This document shows, piece by piece, positions 18,671 to 27,295 of a stretch of 64,000 nt of DNA. Each line of letters begins with the position of its first letter. Position 1 is the stretch's first letter. The notes under the pieces were generated by a model. That model was not told the DNA's origin and ran no database searches. It worked only from the letters and a program-made list of their open reading frames with translations. The DNA is from Falsirhodobacter xinxiangensis. GTDB taxonomy: Bacteria > Pseudomonadota > Alphaproteobacteria > Rhodobacterales > Rhodobacteraceae. The stretch is taken from contig NZ_SMYN01000013.1 of assembly GCF_004959935.1 (NCBI RefSeq), positions 1 to 64,000 on the forward strand, written 5' to 3'. A program made the position numbers and the translations under genes.

Positions 18671-21384
18671 TTCCCCAGCCTTTCAAGCAATGCAGGCACA
18701 TGGACCTGATCGGATTTGTAGTTGCCCGTCAGCACATGCATCACGAGGTTGACGCCGAAACGCCACGCGATCTCGCGCTGGCGGTCGCCGCCGAAGCCCC
18801 GCCCCACCGGCACCATGGGAATGCCGTTCGGGTCCACCGCCCAGGCCGAGGCCCAGTCGTTTCCGCCGATCACCACGGGCGTCACCCCGTCGTTCAGGTT
18901 GCGGAAGGGCATACCGTCGGCCGCCTCGGTCGGGACCGACGCCTCGACCCAGACGTTCGGGTTGTTGAACCGCCCCGGAAAGTCCTGAAGCAGATAGAAG
19001 GTGCGCGTCAGGACGTGATCCTCGGGCATCGGCTCCAGCGGCGGAATGTCCAGCCCCGCAGCGATGCGTTGCAGCGCGCGGCCCTCGGGGGTGGCATCGC
19101 CCATGCCGGACACGTCGCCGTCGCGTGTGTCGAACAGGATCATCCCGCCGGTGCGCAGATAATCGTTCAGCTTGGCATAGGCTTCTGCCGAGGGCGTCGG
19201 CTGGTCCGCCGTGATCGGCCAGTAAAGGAACGGGAAGAACGCAAGCTCGTCCGTTTCGATATCGACGCCCAAAGGCTGCCCCGGCTCGACCGAGGTGCGT
19301 TCGTAAAGGCGCATCGACACGCCACGCAGCCCCGCTTCGGCCAGATCGTTCACGCGGGCGTCGCCCGTTTCGACGAAGGCCAGCCGGACCGTGTCCGTCG
19401 CCTCGATCGCGCGGGCATCCTGCGCGCGGGCCTGCGGCACTTGCATGAGCGCCAGCACCAGCACGGCCGAGGCAAGCCGCCCCGAGACGCCCAGCGCCGC
19501 CACGATGTCGGCCATCAGCAGAACCAGCGCCCCGGCAAGGAAGAACCCTTTCAGCGGCTGCTCGCCCTCCGTCTCCAGCCCTTCGATCCTTTGGCCGTCG
19601 GGCCAGATGGCAGGGGCCAGCGGCGTGTCCGCCCCGATCACGTTCAGCGCCACGCGGCGGTCTTCGGCCTGATACAGTCCCGGCGGCAGATCCGGCCCCG
19701 GCTGACCCGCAGCCAGCGCCTCGCCCTGAACGCCCGGCAGTTCCCCGGCATCGTTTAGCGCGCCGAAGCCGTCCAGAACCTGCTCGGGCGTCCAGATGCG
19801 CCCGGCCAGATCGGCGGGATCGCTGCTGGCGCGGGTGGAGACCGCCAGCCGTTCCAGCATCTGCACGAAAAGGCCCGACAGCGGCAGCGTGGACCATTCG
19901 GCATTCGCCGTCACATGGAACAGCACCACCTGACCCTGCCCCACCGGCTTGCGCGTGACCAGCGGCGTTCCGTCCGACAGCGCGGCGATGGTGCGGGATG
20001 CAAGCTCGGGGTCCGGCTGGGCCAGAACCTGCGCGCCAACCTCGACCTCTGCCGGGACGGGCAGACCGTGGAAGGGGGATGTCTCGGGGAACGGGGCAAG
20101 CGCCTTCGGCTCGCCCCAGCTCATCGCGCCGCCGACGCTGCGACCGCCTTCGCGCAGGCGCACGGGCATCAGCGGGTCTTCGGCGCTGCGGCTGACTTCG
20201 GACGCGGCCAGACGCGGGCCGGCGAAACGCAGCAGCAGCCCGCCGCGGTCCAGCCAGTCCAGCAGATCGTCCGTCTCGCCCTGCGAAAGCTGCGCGACAT
20301 CGGCCAGAACCACCACATCGGGGCTGGCCAGAAGCGCATCGGCCAGTGATCCTTCATACAGGTCGGCAACGGGGGCCAGCGCCTGACGCAGAAAGTGGGT
20401 CGGCGCCAGAAGCTGCAAGCCCTCGTCCACCGTGCCGCCGATCAGCGCGACCTTGCGGCGCTGAAGGCTGTCATCGGTCAGGCTGACCGCCCCGGCAGAG
20501 CGGACGCCCTCGATCTGGAACCGGGTTATGCGGTTGCGAAGCTCGGGTGGAAGGGACAGCGCGGCTTCGGCCTCGGTCCCATCGGCGGCGAAGGGCAGCG
20601 TCGCGCGGGCAAGCTCGCGTTCGGCCCCGGACGGGTCCGGCCCCGTCGCGACCACGGCAACCTCGGACGGGTCGGCCACGGGCAGGCGCGAGGCGCGCAG
20701 ACGGATCGCCCCATCCTCGAACGTGGCAGGGCGCAGGGCGGTGACGGCACGGGGGGACTGGAACACGCTGACCTCTCCATGCTGCTCCAACGCGGCCAGC
20801 AGGTCCGCGCGCCCCGGATGGTCCACCCCATCCGACAGCCAATAGGTGGCGAAGTCGCCTTCGGGCAAGGCCTCGGCCCAGCCTGCGAACCCCGGCGACC
20901 AAGGCTGCGGCGACAGCCCGTCAAGCCGTGGGGTCCAAGCCTCGGCGGTCTGGAAATCGGGCGCGTCCGGCGCATCGGTCGCCCGGATCACGGCAACGGC
21001 GCGACCTTCGCGCCCAGCCTCGTCCAGCAAGGCGCGCGCCCGTTCGATCCGGCGCGGCCAGTCGCGGGCATCGGCCCAGCTTGCATCCAGCACGACCAGA
21101 AGCGGCCCTGTCCCGGCCTGACGCTGCGCGGGGTTCAGCACCGGCCCCGCAAAGGCGAAGATCGCCGCCGCCACCGCCAGCATCCGCAGGGCCAAGAGCC
21201 ACCACGGCGTCTTGTCGGTTTCCGCATCGTCATCCTTCAGCCCCAGCAGCAGCGCCACGCCCGGAAACCGCCGCCGGATCGGCGCAGGCGGCACGGCACG
21301 CAGCAGCAGCCACAGGATCGGCAGCGCAATCAGCCCCAACAGGAGCAGCGGCGCGGTGAAACCCAAAGGGCCGATGGTCCACAT
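18667..21384 (-). CDS. BatA N-terminal / DUF4159 domain membrane protein
   Basis: A 905-residue inner-membrane protein. The N-terminus (about 1-85) has the BatA/aerotolerance-type pair of helices around a PIRRRFPG motif. The middle has VWA-like and amidotransferase-like stretches (about 85-600) and a further helix near 625-645. The C-terminal 215 residues are a DUF4159 domain (FPFLYWPITADQPTPS.EAYAKLNDYLR). Its start touches the DUF58 gene stop (TGAATG). Such proteins accompany MoxR ATPases and are thought to act in envelope stress or complex assembly. Confidence 0.82.
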   Translation of the reverse strand: MWTIGPLGFTAPLLLLGLIALPILWLLLRAVPPAPIRRRFPGVALLLGLKDDDAETDKTPWWLLALRMLAVAAAIFAFAGPVLNPAQRQAGTGPLLVVLDASWADARDWPRRIERARALLDEAGREGRAVAVIRATDAPDAPDFQTAEAWTPRLDGLSPQPWSPGFAGWAEALPEGDFATYWLSDGVDHPGRADLLAALEQHGEVSVFQSPRAVTALRPATFEDGAIRLRASRLPVADPSEVAVVATGPDPSGAERELARATLPFAADGTEAEAALSLPPELRNRITRFQIEGVRSAGAVSLTDDSLQRRKVALIGGTVDEGLQLLAPTHFLRQALAPVADLYEGSLADALLASPDVVVLADVAQLSQGETDDLLDWLDRGGLLLRFAGPRLAASEVSRSAEDPLMPVRLREGGRSVGGAMSWGEPKALAPFPETSPFHGLPVPAEVEVGAQVLAQPDPELASRTIAALSDGTPLVTRKPVGQGQVVLFHVTANAEWSTLPLSGLFVQMLERLAVSTRASSDPADLAGRIWTPEQVLDGFGALNDAGELPGVQGEALAAGQPGPDLPPGLYQAEDRRVALNVIGADTPLAPAIWPDGQRIEGLETEGEQPLKGFFLAGALVLLMADIVAALGVSGRLASAVLVLALMQVPQARAQDARAIEATDTVRLAFVETGDARVNDLAEAGLRGVSMRLYERTSVEPGQPLGVDIETDELAFFPFLYWPITADQPTPSAEAYAKLNDYLRTGGMILFDTRDGDVSGMGDATPEGRALQRIAAGLDIPPLEPMPEDHVLTRTFYLLQDFPGRFNNPNVWVEASVPTEAADGMPFRNLNDGVTPVVIGGNDWASAWAVDPNGIPMVPVGRGFGGDRQREIAWRFGVNLVMHVLTGNYKSDQVHVPALLERLGN

Positions 21385-22242
21385 TCAGCCCGCCTCCATC
21401 GCGCGATAAAGCCACAGCAGCGCCGATTGCGCCGCCTCGCCCGTGTGGTGGCAATGGTAGTGCCAGCCCGATGCGCGGGCCAGCGCCGCCAGCCGGTTCT
21501 TGCGTTCGGCCAGCCGTTCCAGATAGCGCACGCGCAGATCCGAAGCGCGCAGGGTTTCGTGGCGCAGCGTGCCGCCCATGGATTCGAAGATCGTGCGGCC
21601 GTCGAAGGGGAACACCTCCTCGGCCGGGTCCAGCACCTGAAGGATCGCGCCGCGGGCATTGCGGTCCGACGCTCGCCCGATGGCCCGTTCGACCGAAGCC
21701 AGATCGCCCAGAAAATCCGAGATCAGCACGACGCGGCCATGGCTGGTGACGCCTCGCGTCTCGGCCTCGCCATAATCGGCGTCATGCTCGGTCCCAAGCG
21801 CGTCCAGCAGGCGCAGAAGCTGCGCGCGGCCCGAGCGGGCGGGCGTGCCGGGCATCCCCACACGTTCCCCGGCCCGCAGCAGCAGCACCGACAGCGCCAG
21901 CGCCAGAAGCTGCGCCCGGTCGGATTTGGGCGGGCGCGAGGCATCGCCCGAAAACGCCATCGATTGCGCGGCATCGACCCAGATCGTCACCGTCTGCGCC
22001 GCCTGCCATTCGCGTTCGCGCACGAAATGCGCGTCGGACCGGGCCGAACGCCGCCAATCCACCATCCGCGCCGTATCACCCGACCCTGCCGGGCGGTATT
22101 GCCAGAATTCATCCCCCGCGCCCGCCCGGCGGCGACCATGTTCGCCCAGCATCACCGTCTGTGCCAGATGCTCGGCCGAGGCCAGGAGCGGTGGCAGCGA
22201 CTGGCCAAGCGCCTCGGCCCGGAGGCGCAGCGGCAAGCTCAC
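21385..22242 (-). CDS. DUF58 domain-containing protein
   Basis: A 285-residue protein with the DUF58 hallmark GDTARMVDWRRSARSDAHFVREREWQ, followed by a VWA-like fold with a degenerate metal site (WVDAAQSMAFSG). The GTG at 22242 overlaps the MoxR stop codon by four bases (GTGA), which sets the start. DUF58 proteins are regular partners of MoxR AAA+ ATPases; the precise client is unknown. Confidence 0.88.
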   Translation of the reverse strand: MSLPLRLRAEALGQSLPPLLASAEHLAQTVMLGEHGRRRAGAGDEFWQYRPAGSGDTARMVDWRRSARSDAHFVREREWQAAQTVTIWVDAAQSMAFSGDASRPPKSDRAQLLALALSVLLLRAGERVGMPGTPARSGRAQLLRLLDALGTEHDADYGEAETRGVTSHGRVVLISDFLGDLASVERAIGRASDRNARGAILQVLDPAEEVFPFDGRTIFESMGGTLRHETLRASDLRVRYLERLAERKNRLAALARASGWHYHCHHTGEAAQSALLWLYRAMEAG

Positions 22243-23231
22243 GCGGCGACATCCAGCGGCGCGGTCACGCGGTCGATCACCCCGGCCAGCGTCTCGCCCC
22301 GCGCGCGGGCGGCGAAGCCCAGCGACATGCGGTGGATCAGCACCGGACGCGCCAGCGCCGCCACATCGGCCACCGAAGGCGCAAGCCGCCCGTCCAGCAG
22401 CGCCCGCGCCCGCACCATCAGCATCAACGCCTGCGCCGCGCGCGGCCCCGGGCCCCATGCCAGCACATCGGCCAGCGCCGCGCCCTCGGGTTCGCCCGGA
22501 CGGCAGGCGCGAACCAGATCGAGGATCGCATCCACGACAGCATCGCCCACCGGCATCCGCCGCAGCACCCCCTGCGCGGCGATCAGTTCTTCGGCGGTGA
22601 AGACCTGATGCACCTGCGCGTCGTCGATCCCGGTCGTCGCCAGCAGGATGTCCCGCTCGGTCGCGCGGTCGGGATAGGCAACATCCACCTGCACGAGGAA
22701 ACGGTCCAGCTGCGCCTCGGGCAGCGGATAGGTCCCTTCCTGCTCGATCGGGTTCTGCGTCGCCAGAACGTGGAAAGGCGCGCCGAGCGCGCGGTGCTGC
22801 CCCGCGATCGTCACCTCATGTTCCTGCATCGCCTGCAACAGCGCCGACTGGGTGCGCGGCGAGGCGCGGTTGATCTCGTCCGCCAGAAGAAGCTGGCAGA
22901 AGATCGGCCCCTCGATGAAGCGGAAGGCGCGCGTGCCATCCGCCGTGTCCAGCACTTCCGACCCCAGGATGTCGGCGGGCATCAGGTCGGGCGTGAACTG
23001 GATGCGGTTGCCCGACAGGCCCATCACCGTGGACAGCGTATCGACCAGCCGCGTCTTGCCCAGCCCCGGCAAGCCCACCAGCAGCGCATGTCCGCCGCAC
23101 AGCATCGCGCCCAAGACAAGGTCCACCACCCCTTCCTGTCCGATGAAGCGGCGGTTGATCGAGGCCTTCGCCTCGGCCAGCTTGCCGCCCAGCGTCTCGA
23201 TATCGGCGATCAGGGATGCGTGTTGGGCCAT
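22239..23231 (-). CDS. MoxR family AAA+ ATPase
   Basis: A 330-residue ATPase with Walker A GLPGLGKT and Walker B LLLADEINRASPRTQ, then the sensor region VLATQNPIEQEGTYPLPEAQLDRF. These match the MoxR proper subfamily, which acts as a chaperone with VWA and DUF58 partners. The start at 23231 has GGAGGA with 6-base spacing. It is the first gene of the leftward four-gene operon ending at 16616 and is divergent from the DUF1285 gene. Confidence 0.93.
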   Translation of the reverse strand: MAQHASLIADIETLGGKLAEAKASINRRFIGQEGVVDLVLGAMLCGGHALLVGLPGLGKTRLVDTLSTVMGLSGNRIQFTPDLMPADILGSEVLDTADGTRAFRFIEGPIFCQLLLADEINRASPRTQSALLQAMQEHEVTIAGQHRALGAPFHVLATQNPIEQEGTYPLPEAQLDRFLVQVDVAYPDRATERDILLATTGIDDAQVHQVFTAEELIAAQGVLRRMPVGDAVVDAILDLVRACRPGEPEGAALADVLAWGPGPRAAQALMLMVRARALLDGRLAPSVADVAALARPVLIHRMSLGFAARARGETLAGVIDRVTAPLDVAA

Positions 23232-23291
23232 GACATTCCTCCGGCTGGGGCTTAACCTGTCCATTAGACCGACATTAGCCCGACGGCACAA

Positions 23292-23819
23292 ATGGCAAAA
23301 ACTCCGATGGGACAAAATGACGTGAAACCGGACACCCTCATCCGCCACGCCAGCGCGCGCGGCCCCGCTCCGGTCCATCTGTGGAACCCGCCCTACTGCG
23401 GCGAGATCGACATCCGCATCGACAAGGGCGGCACTTGGTTTCACGAAGGCACCCCCATCGGGCGGCAGGCAATGGTGCGGCTGTTCGCCTCGATCCTGAA
23501 ACGCGAGGCAGACCGGTATTTCCTTGTTACCCCGGTCGAAAAGGTGGGAATCACCGTCGAGGATACGCCCTTCATCGCCGTCGATTGCGATGTCGAGCCG
23601 GAGGGCGTCAGCTTTCTGACCAATATGGACGAACGCGTGATCGCCGGGCCGGACCATCCGATCCGCATGGGCGATGCGCCCTATGTCATGATACGCGGCG
23701 GGATGGAGGCGAGGATCGACCGCAAGACCTTCTATCGCCTCGTGGAACTGGCCGAGGAGCGCGGCGGGGTTCACGGCATCGCATCGGGCGGGATGTTCTT
23801 CGCGATCCATCCGGGCTGA
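23292..23819 (+). CDS. DUF1285 domain-containing protein
   Basis: A protein of up to 175 residues with the DUF1285 sequence WNPPYCGEIDIRIDKGGTW, then FFLVTPVEKVGI-like and FIAVDCDVE segments. Function is unknown; the family is short, soluble and common in alphaproteobacteria, often beside MoxR genes. The first ATG (23292) is used, with 23307 as an alternative. Confidence 0.8.
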   Translation: MAKTPMGQNDVKPDTLIRHASARGPAPVHLWNPPYCGEIDIRIDKGGTWFHEGTPIGRQAMVRLFASILKREADRYFLVTPVEKVGITVEDTPFIAVDCDVEPEGVSFLTNMDERVIAGPDHPIRMGDAPYVMIRGGMEARIDRKTFYRLVELAEERGGVHGIASGGMFFAIHPG

Positions 23820-23874
23820 CTTGCCCGCGCCGCCGTATGCAGTAGAATGCGGCCCACGCCAGCAGGAGTAAGCC

Positions 23875-24060
23875 ATGCCCATCGACGCGCCCGAAACCCA
23901 GCTTGTCACCCATTGGAAAGTCGCTTGCGACGGCGGCGAGGGCGCATTGGGCCATCCGCGCGTCTGGCTGACCATCCCGCATGACACGGGCTTCGTCGAA
24001 TGCGGCTATTGCGACAAGCGTTACGTCATCGACCGCGAACACGCCCACGATGACCATTAA
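23875..24060 (+). CDS. Zinc-finger (CHCC-type) domain protein, NDUFS6-like
   Basis: A 61-residue protein. It carries Cys19, His27, and Cys43-Gly-Tyr-Cys46, the CHCC zinc-binding pattern of the family that includes the NDUFS6 subunit of mitochondrial complex I. In alphaproteobacteria the homologue is associated with complex I, but a role here is inferred from the family only. An AGGAG site precedes the start. Confidence 0.8.
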   Translation: MPIDAPETQLVTHWKVACDGGEGALGHPRVWLTIPHDTGFVECGYCDKRYVIDREHAHDDH

Positions 24061-24127
24061 GAACGGGGATCATTGAGGCTTGGGGCCACCCGTGCCATAT
24101 CCGTAGCCTGAGACAAGGAGCGGACCC

Positions 24128-26917
24128 ATGACATTCGGCAAAGGCCACCACCTTCACCTGATCGACGGCTCCGCCTTCATCTTCCGCGCCTATCACGCCC
24201 TGCCGCCGCTGACGCGGAAATCGGACGGGCTGCCGATCGGCGCGGTTGCCGGTTTTTGCAACATGCTGTTCCGCTATGTCGAGGGGAACAAGTCGGGCGA
24301 CCAGCCCACCCATGTCGCGGTGATCTTCGACCATTCGTCGAAAACCTTCCGCAACGACATCTATCCCGCCTACAAGGCCAACCGCCCCGACCTGCCCGAA
24401 GACCTCAAGCCCCAGTTCCCCCTGACGCGAGAAGCGACCCGCGCCTTCAACATCGCCTGCATCGAGACCGAGGGCTATGAGGCTGACGACATCATCGCCG
24501 CCCTGTCCTGCAAGGCGCGCGATGCCGGGGGCCGCGTGACCATCGTGTCGTCCGACAAGGACCTGATGCAGCTTGTCGGCGGCGGGGTCGAGATGCTGGA
24601 CCCGATGAAGAACAAGCGCATCGGGCGGGACGAGGTGATCGAGAAGTTCGGCGTCGGCCCGGAACGTGTCGTCGATGTGCAGTCGCTTGCGGGCGATTCC
24701 GTCGATAACGTGCCGGGCGCGCCGGGGATCGGGCTGAAGACCGCCGCGCTGCTGATCAACGAATACGGCGATCTGGAATCCCTGCTGGAACGGGCGGGCG
24801 AGATCAAGCAGCCCAAGCGCCGTCAGGTGCTGATCGACAATGCCGAACAGATCCGGGTGTCCAAGCGGCTGGTGGAGCTGGACTGCAACACGCCACTCGA
24901 TTTCACGCTGGAGAGTTTGGAGCAGAAGGATGCCGACGCATCCCTGCTGATGGATTTCCTGAACGCGATGGAGTTCCGCACGCTGACGAAGCGGGTGTCG
25001 GACAAGATGGGCGTCGTGGCGCCGGTCCCCGCGCCGACGCCGGTGGTCGAGGCGGAGGAGACGGTCGCCCTGCCCTTCGACCACGCGGCTTACGAAACCG
25101 TCACCGAACCCGCACAGCTTGCCGAATGGATCGCGCTGATCCGCGAGGTCGGCCATGTCGCCTTCGATACCGAGACCACCGGGCTGGACGAGATGCAGGC
25201 CGATCTGGTCGGCATCTCGCTTTGCGTGACCGCTGGCCGCGCTTGCTATATCCCGCTGGCCCATACGGTGGGCGAGGATGACCTGTTCGGCGGCGCGAAG
25301 CTGGTCGAAGGGCAGATGCTGATTTCCGAAGTGCTTGCGCAACTGAAGCCGGTGATGAAAGACCCGGCGATCCTGAAGATCGCGCATAACGCCAAATACG
25401 ACTGCAAGATGCTGGCGCGGATCGGCATCGACGTGGCCCCGATCGACGACACCATGCTGATGTCCTACGCCCTGCACGCGGGGCTACACAATCACGGCAT
25501 GGATGCGCTGTCGGAGCAATATCTGGGCCATACGCCGATCCCGATCAAACCGCTGCTCGGGTCCGGCAAATCCGCGATCACCTTCGACCGCGTGCCGCTG
25601 GACAAGGCCACCCCCTATGCCGCCGAGGACGCGGATGTGACGCTGCGCTTCTGGCAGATGTTCAAGCCGCAGCTTCACCGCGCGAAGGTGACGACAGTGT
25701 ATGAGACGCTGGAGCGGCCATTGGTCCCGGTTCTGGCGGATATGGAGATGGCGGGCATCCGCGTGGACCGCGATACGCTGTCGCGCATGTCCAACGCCTT
25801 TGCGCAGAAGATGGCGGGGCTGGAGGCCGAGATCCACGAACTGGCGGGCCGCCCCTTCAACGTGGGATCGCCGAAACAGTTGGGCGAAGTGCTGTTCGAC
25901 GAGATGTCGCTGCCCGGCGGCACCAAGGGCAAGAACGGCGCCTATGCCACCGGCGCGGACATTCTGGAGGATCTGGCCGCCGAGGGGCACGACCTGCCCG
26001 CCCGAGTGCTGGATTGGCGGCAGTTGTCGAAGCTGAAATCGACCTATACCGACGCGCTTCAGGATCACGTTCACCCCGAGACGGGGCGCGTGCATACGTC
26101 CTACTCCATCGCGGGGGCGAACACCGGGCGTCTGGCCTCGACCGATCCGAACCTGCAGAACATCCCCGTCCGGTCCGAGGAAGGCCGCCGCATCCGCGAG
26201 GCTTTCGTGGCGGGTCCGGGCAAGGTGCTGGTCTCGCTGGATTACTCACAGATCGAGCTGCGGATTCTGGCGCATATCGCCGACATTCCCGCGCTGAAGG
26301 ACGCCTTCCGCGACGGCCACGACATCCACGCCATGACGGCATCCGAGATGTTCAATGTCCCGCTGGAAGGCATGGACCCGATGATCCGCCGTCAGGCCAA
26401 AGCGATCAACTTCGGCGTCATCTATGGCATCTCGGGCTTCGGGCTGGCGCGGAACCTGCGGATTCCCCGCGCCGATGCGCAGGGCTTCATCGACCGGTAT
26501 TTCGAACGGTTCCCCGGCATCCGCACCTATATGGACGACACCATCGCCTTTGCGAAGGAACACGGCCACGTCCTGACCCTGTTCGGTCGCCGCATCAACA
26601 CGCCCGAGATCAACGCCAAGGGCCCCGGCGCAGGGTTCGCCCGCCGTGCCGCGATCAACGCGCCGATTCAGGGGACCGCCGCCGACGTGATCCGCCGCGC
26701 GATGATCCGTATGCCGAAGGCCATCGCCGACCTTCCCGCCAAGATGCTGCTGCAGGTACACGACGAATTGCTGTTCGAGGTGGATGAGGCTGCGGTGGAA
26801 ACCCTCATCACCCGCGCGCGCGATGTGATGGAAGGGGCAGCCGATCCGGCGGTGAAGCTGTCGGTGCCCCTGACGGTGGAGGCGGGGCGCGGCCCGAACT
26901 GGGCCGCGGCGCATTAA
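24128..26917 (+). CDS. polA: DNA polymerase I
   Basis: A 929-residue repair and lagging-strand polymerase. Residues 1-290 are the 5' nuclease (YKANRPDLPEDL, EADDIIAAL). Residues about 335-525 are a 3'-5' exonuclease with intact acidic residues (FDTETTG, HNAKYDCKML, YAAEDADVTLRFW), so proofreading is expected. Residues about 550-929 are the polymerase with motifs A (SLDYSQIELRILAHI), B (RRQAKAINFGVIYG) and C (QVHDELLFEV). The stop shares TTAA with the convergent HIT gene. Confidence 0.97.
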   Translation: MTFGKGHHLHLIDGSAFIFRAYHALPPLTRKSDGLPIGAVAGFCNMLFRYVEGNKSGDQPTHVAVIFDHSSKTFRNDIYPAYKANRPDLPEDLKPQFPLTREATRAFNIACIETEGYEADDIIAALSCKARDAGGRVTIVSSDKDLMQLVGGGVEMLDPMKNKRIGRDEVIEKFGVGPERVVDVQSLAGDSVDNVPGAPGIGLKTAALLINEYGDLESLLERAGEIKQPKRRQVLIDNAEQIRVSKRLVELDCNTPLDFTLESLEQKDADASLLMDFLNAMEFRTLTKRVSDKMGVVAPVPAPTPVVEAEETVALPFDHAAYETVTEPAQLAEWIALIREVGHVAFDTETTGLDEMQADLVGISLCVTAGRACYIPLAHTVGEDDLFGGAKLVEGQMLISEVLAQLKPVMKDPAILKIAHNAKYDCKMLARIGIDVAPIDDTMLMSYALHAGLHNHGMDALSEQYLGHTPIPIKPLLGSGKSAITFDRVPLDKATPYAAEDADVTLRFWQMFKPQLHRAKVTTVYETLERPLVPVLADMEMAGIRVDRDTLSRMSNAFAQKMAGLEAEIHELAGRPFNVGSPKQLGEVLFDEMSLPGGTKGKNGAYATGADILEDLAAEGHDLPARVLDWRQLSKLKSTYTDALQDHVHPETGRVHTSYSIAGANTGRLASTDPNLQNIPVRSEEGRRIREAFVAGPGKVLVSLDYSQIELRILAHIADIPALKDAFRDGHDIHAMTASEMFNVPLEGMDPMIRRQAKAINFGVIYGISGFGLARNLRIPRADAQGFIDRYFERFPGIRTYMDDTIAFAKEHGHVLTLFGRRINTPEINAKGPGAGFARRAAINAPIQGTAADVIRRAMIRMPKAIADLPAKMLLQVHDELLFEVDEAAVETLITRARDVMEGAADPAVKLSVPLTVEAGRGPNWAAAH

Positions 26918-27291
26918 CGCTGGACCATCGGCCCCAGGGGGCGGCCCGACAGGATGTGAAGGTGGTAATGCGGCACCTCCTGCCCCCCGTGCGGTCCGGC
27001 GTTGGATATGGTGCGGTAGCCCGCCCCGCCTTCGGACGGCTGCGCCTCCAGAAAGGCGCAGACCTGTCCGGCCAGACGGTGGAAATCGACGATCTCCGCC
27101 GGGGTGGCATCAAGGCAGAAGTGGTCGAAATTGACGTAAGGCCCCTTCGGGATCACCAGCACATGGCCCGGCGCGTGCGGCGCGATGTCGTGGAAGGCCA
27201 GCGAATGCTCGCTTTCCAGAACCGTCTTGTTCGGAATCTCTCCGCGCAGGATACGGGCAAAGACGTTCTGGTCGTCATAGGCATAGGCCAT
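26914..27291 (-). CDS. HIT family (histidine triad) nucleotide-binding protein
   Basis: A 125-residue protein with the histidine triad EVPHYHLHIL near residues 108-117 and the upstream AFHDIAPHAPGHVLVIPK segment of the HINT branch. Family members hydrolyse adenosine phosphoramidates and related nucleotides. The start at 27291 gives the expected length. It begins 4 bases after the stop of the glycosyltransferase gene. Confidence 0.9.
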   Translation of the reverse strand: MAYAYDDQNVFARILRGEIPNKTVLESEHSLAFHDIAPHAPGHVLVIPKGPYVNFDHFCLDATPAEIVDFHRLAGQVCAFLEAQPSEGGAGYRTISNAGPHGGQEVPHYHLHILSGRPLGPMVQR

Positions 27292-27295
27292 CGGG

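Noticed and set aside
16604-22608. Long plus-strand open frames of about 700 codons opposite the large membrane protein genes
   Set aside because: They lie antisense to genes with clear domains and have shadow-type composition (runs of Arg, Gln, His) without motifs or ribosome binding sites.
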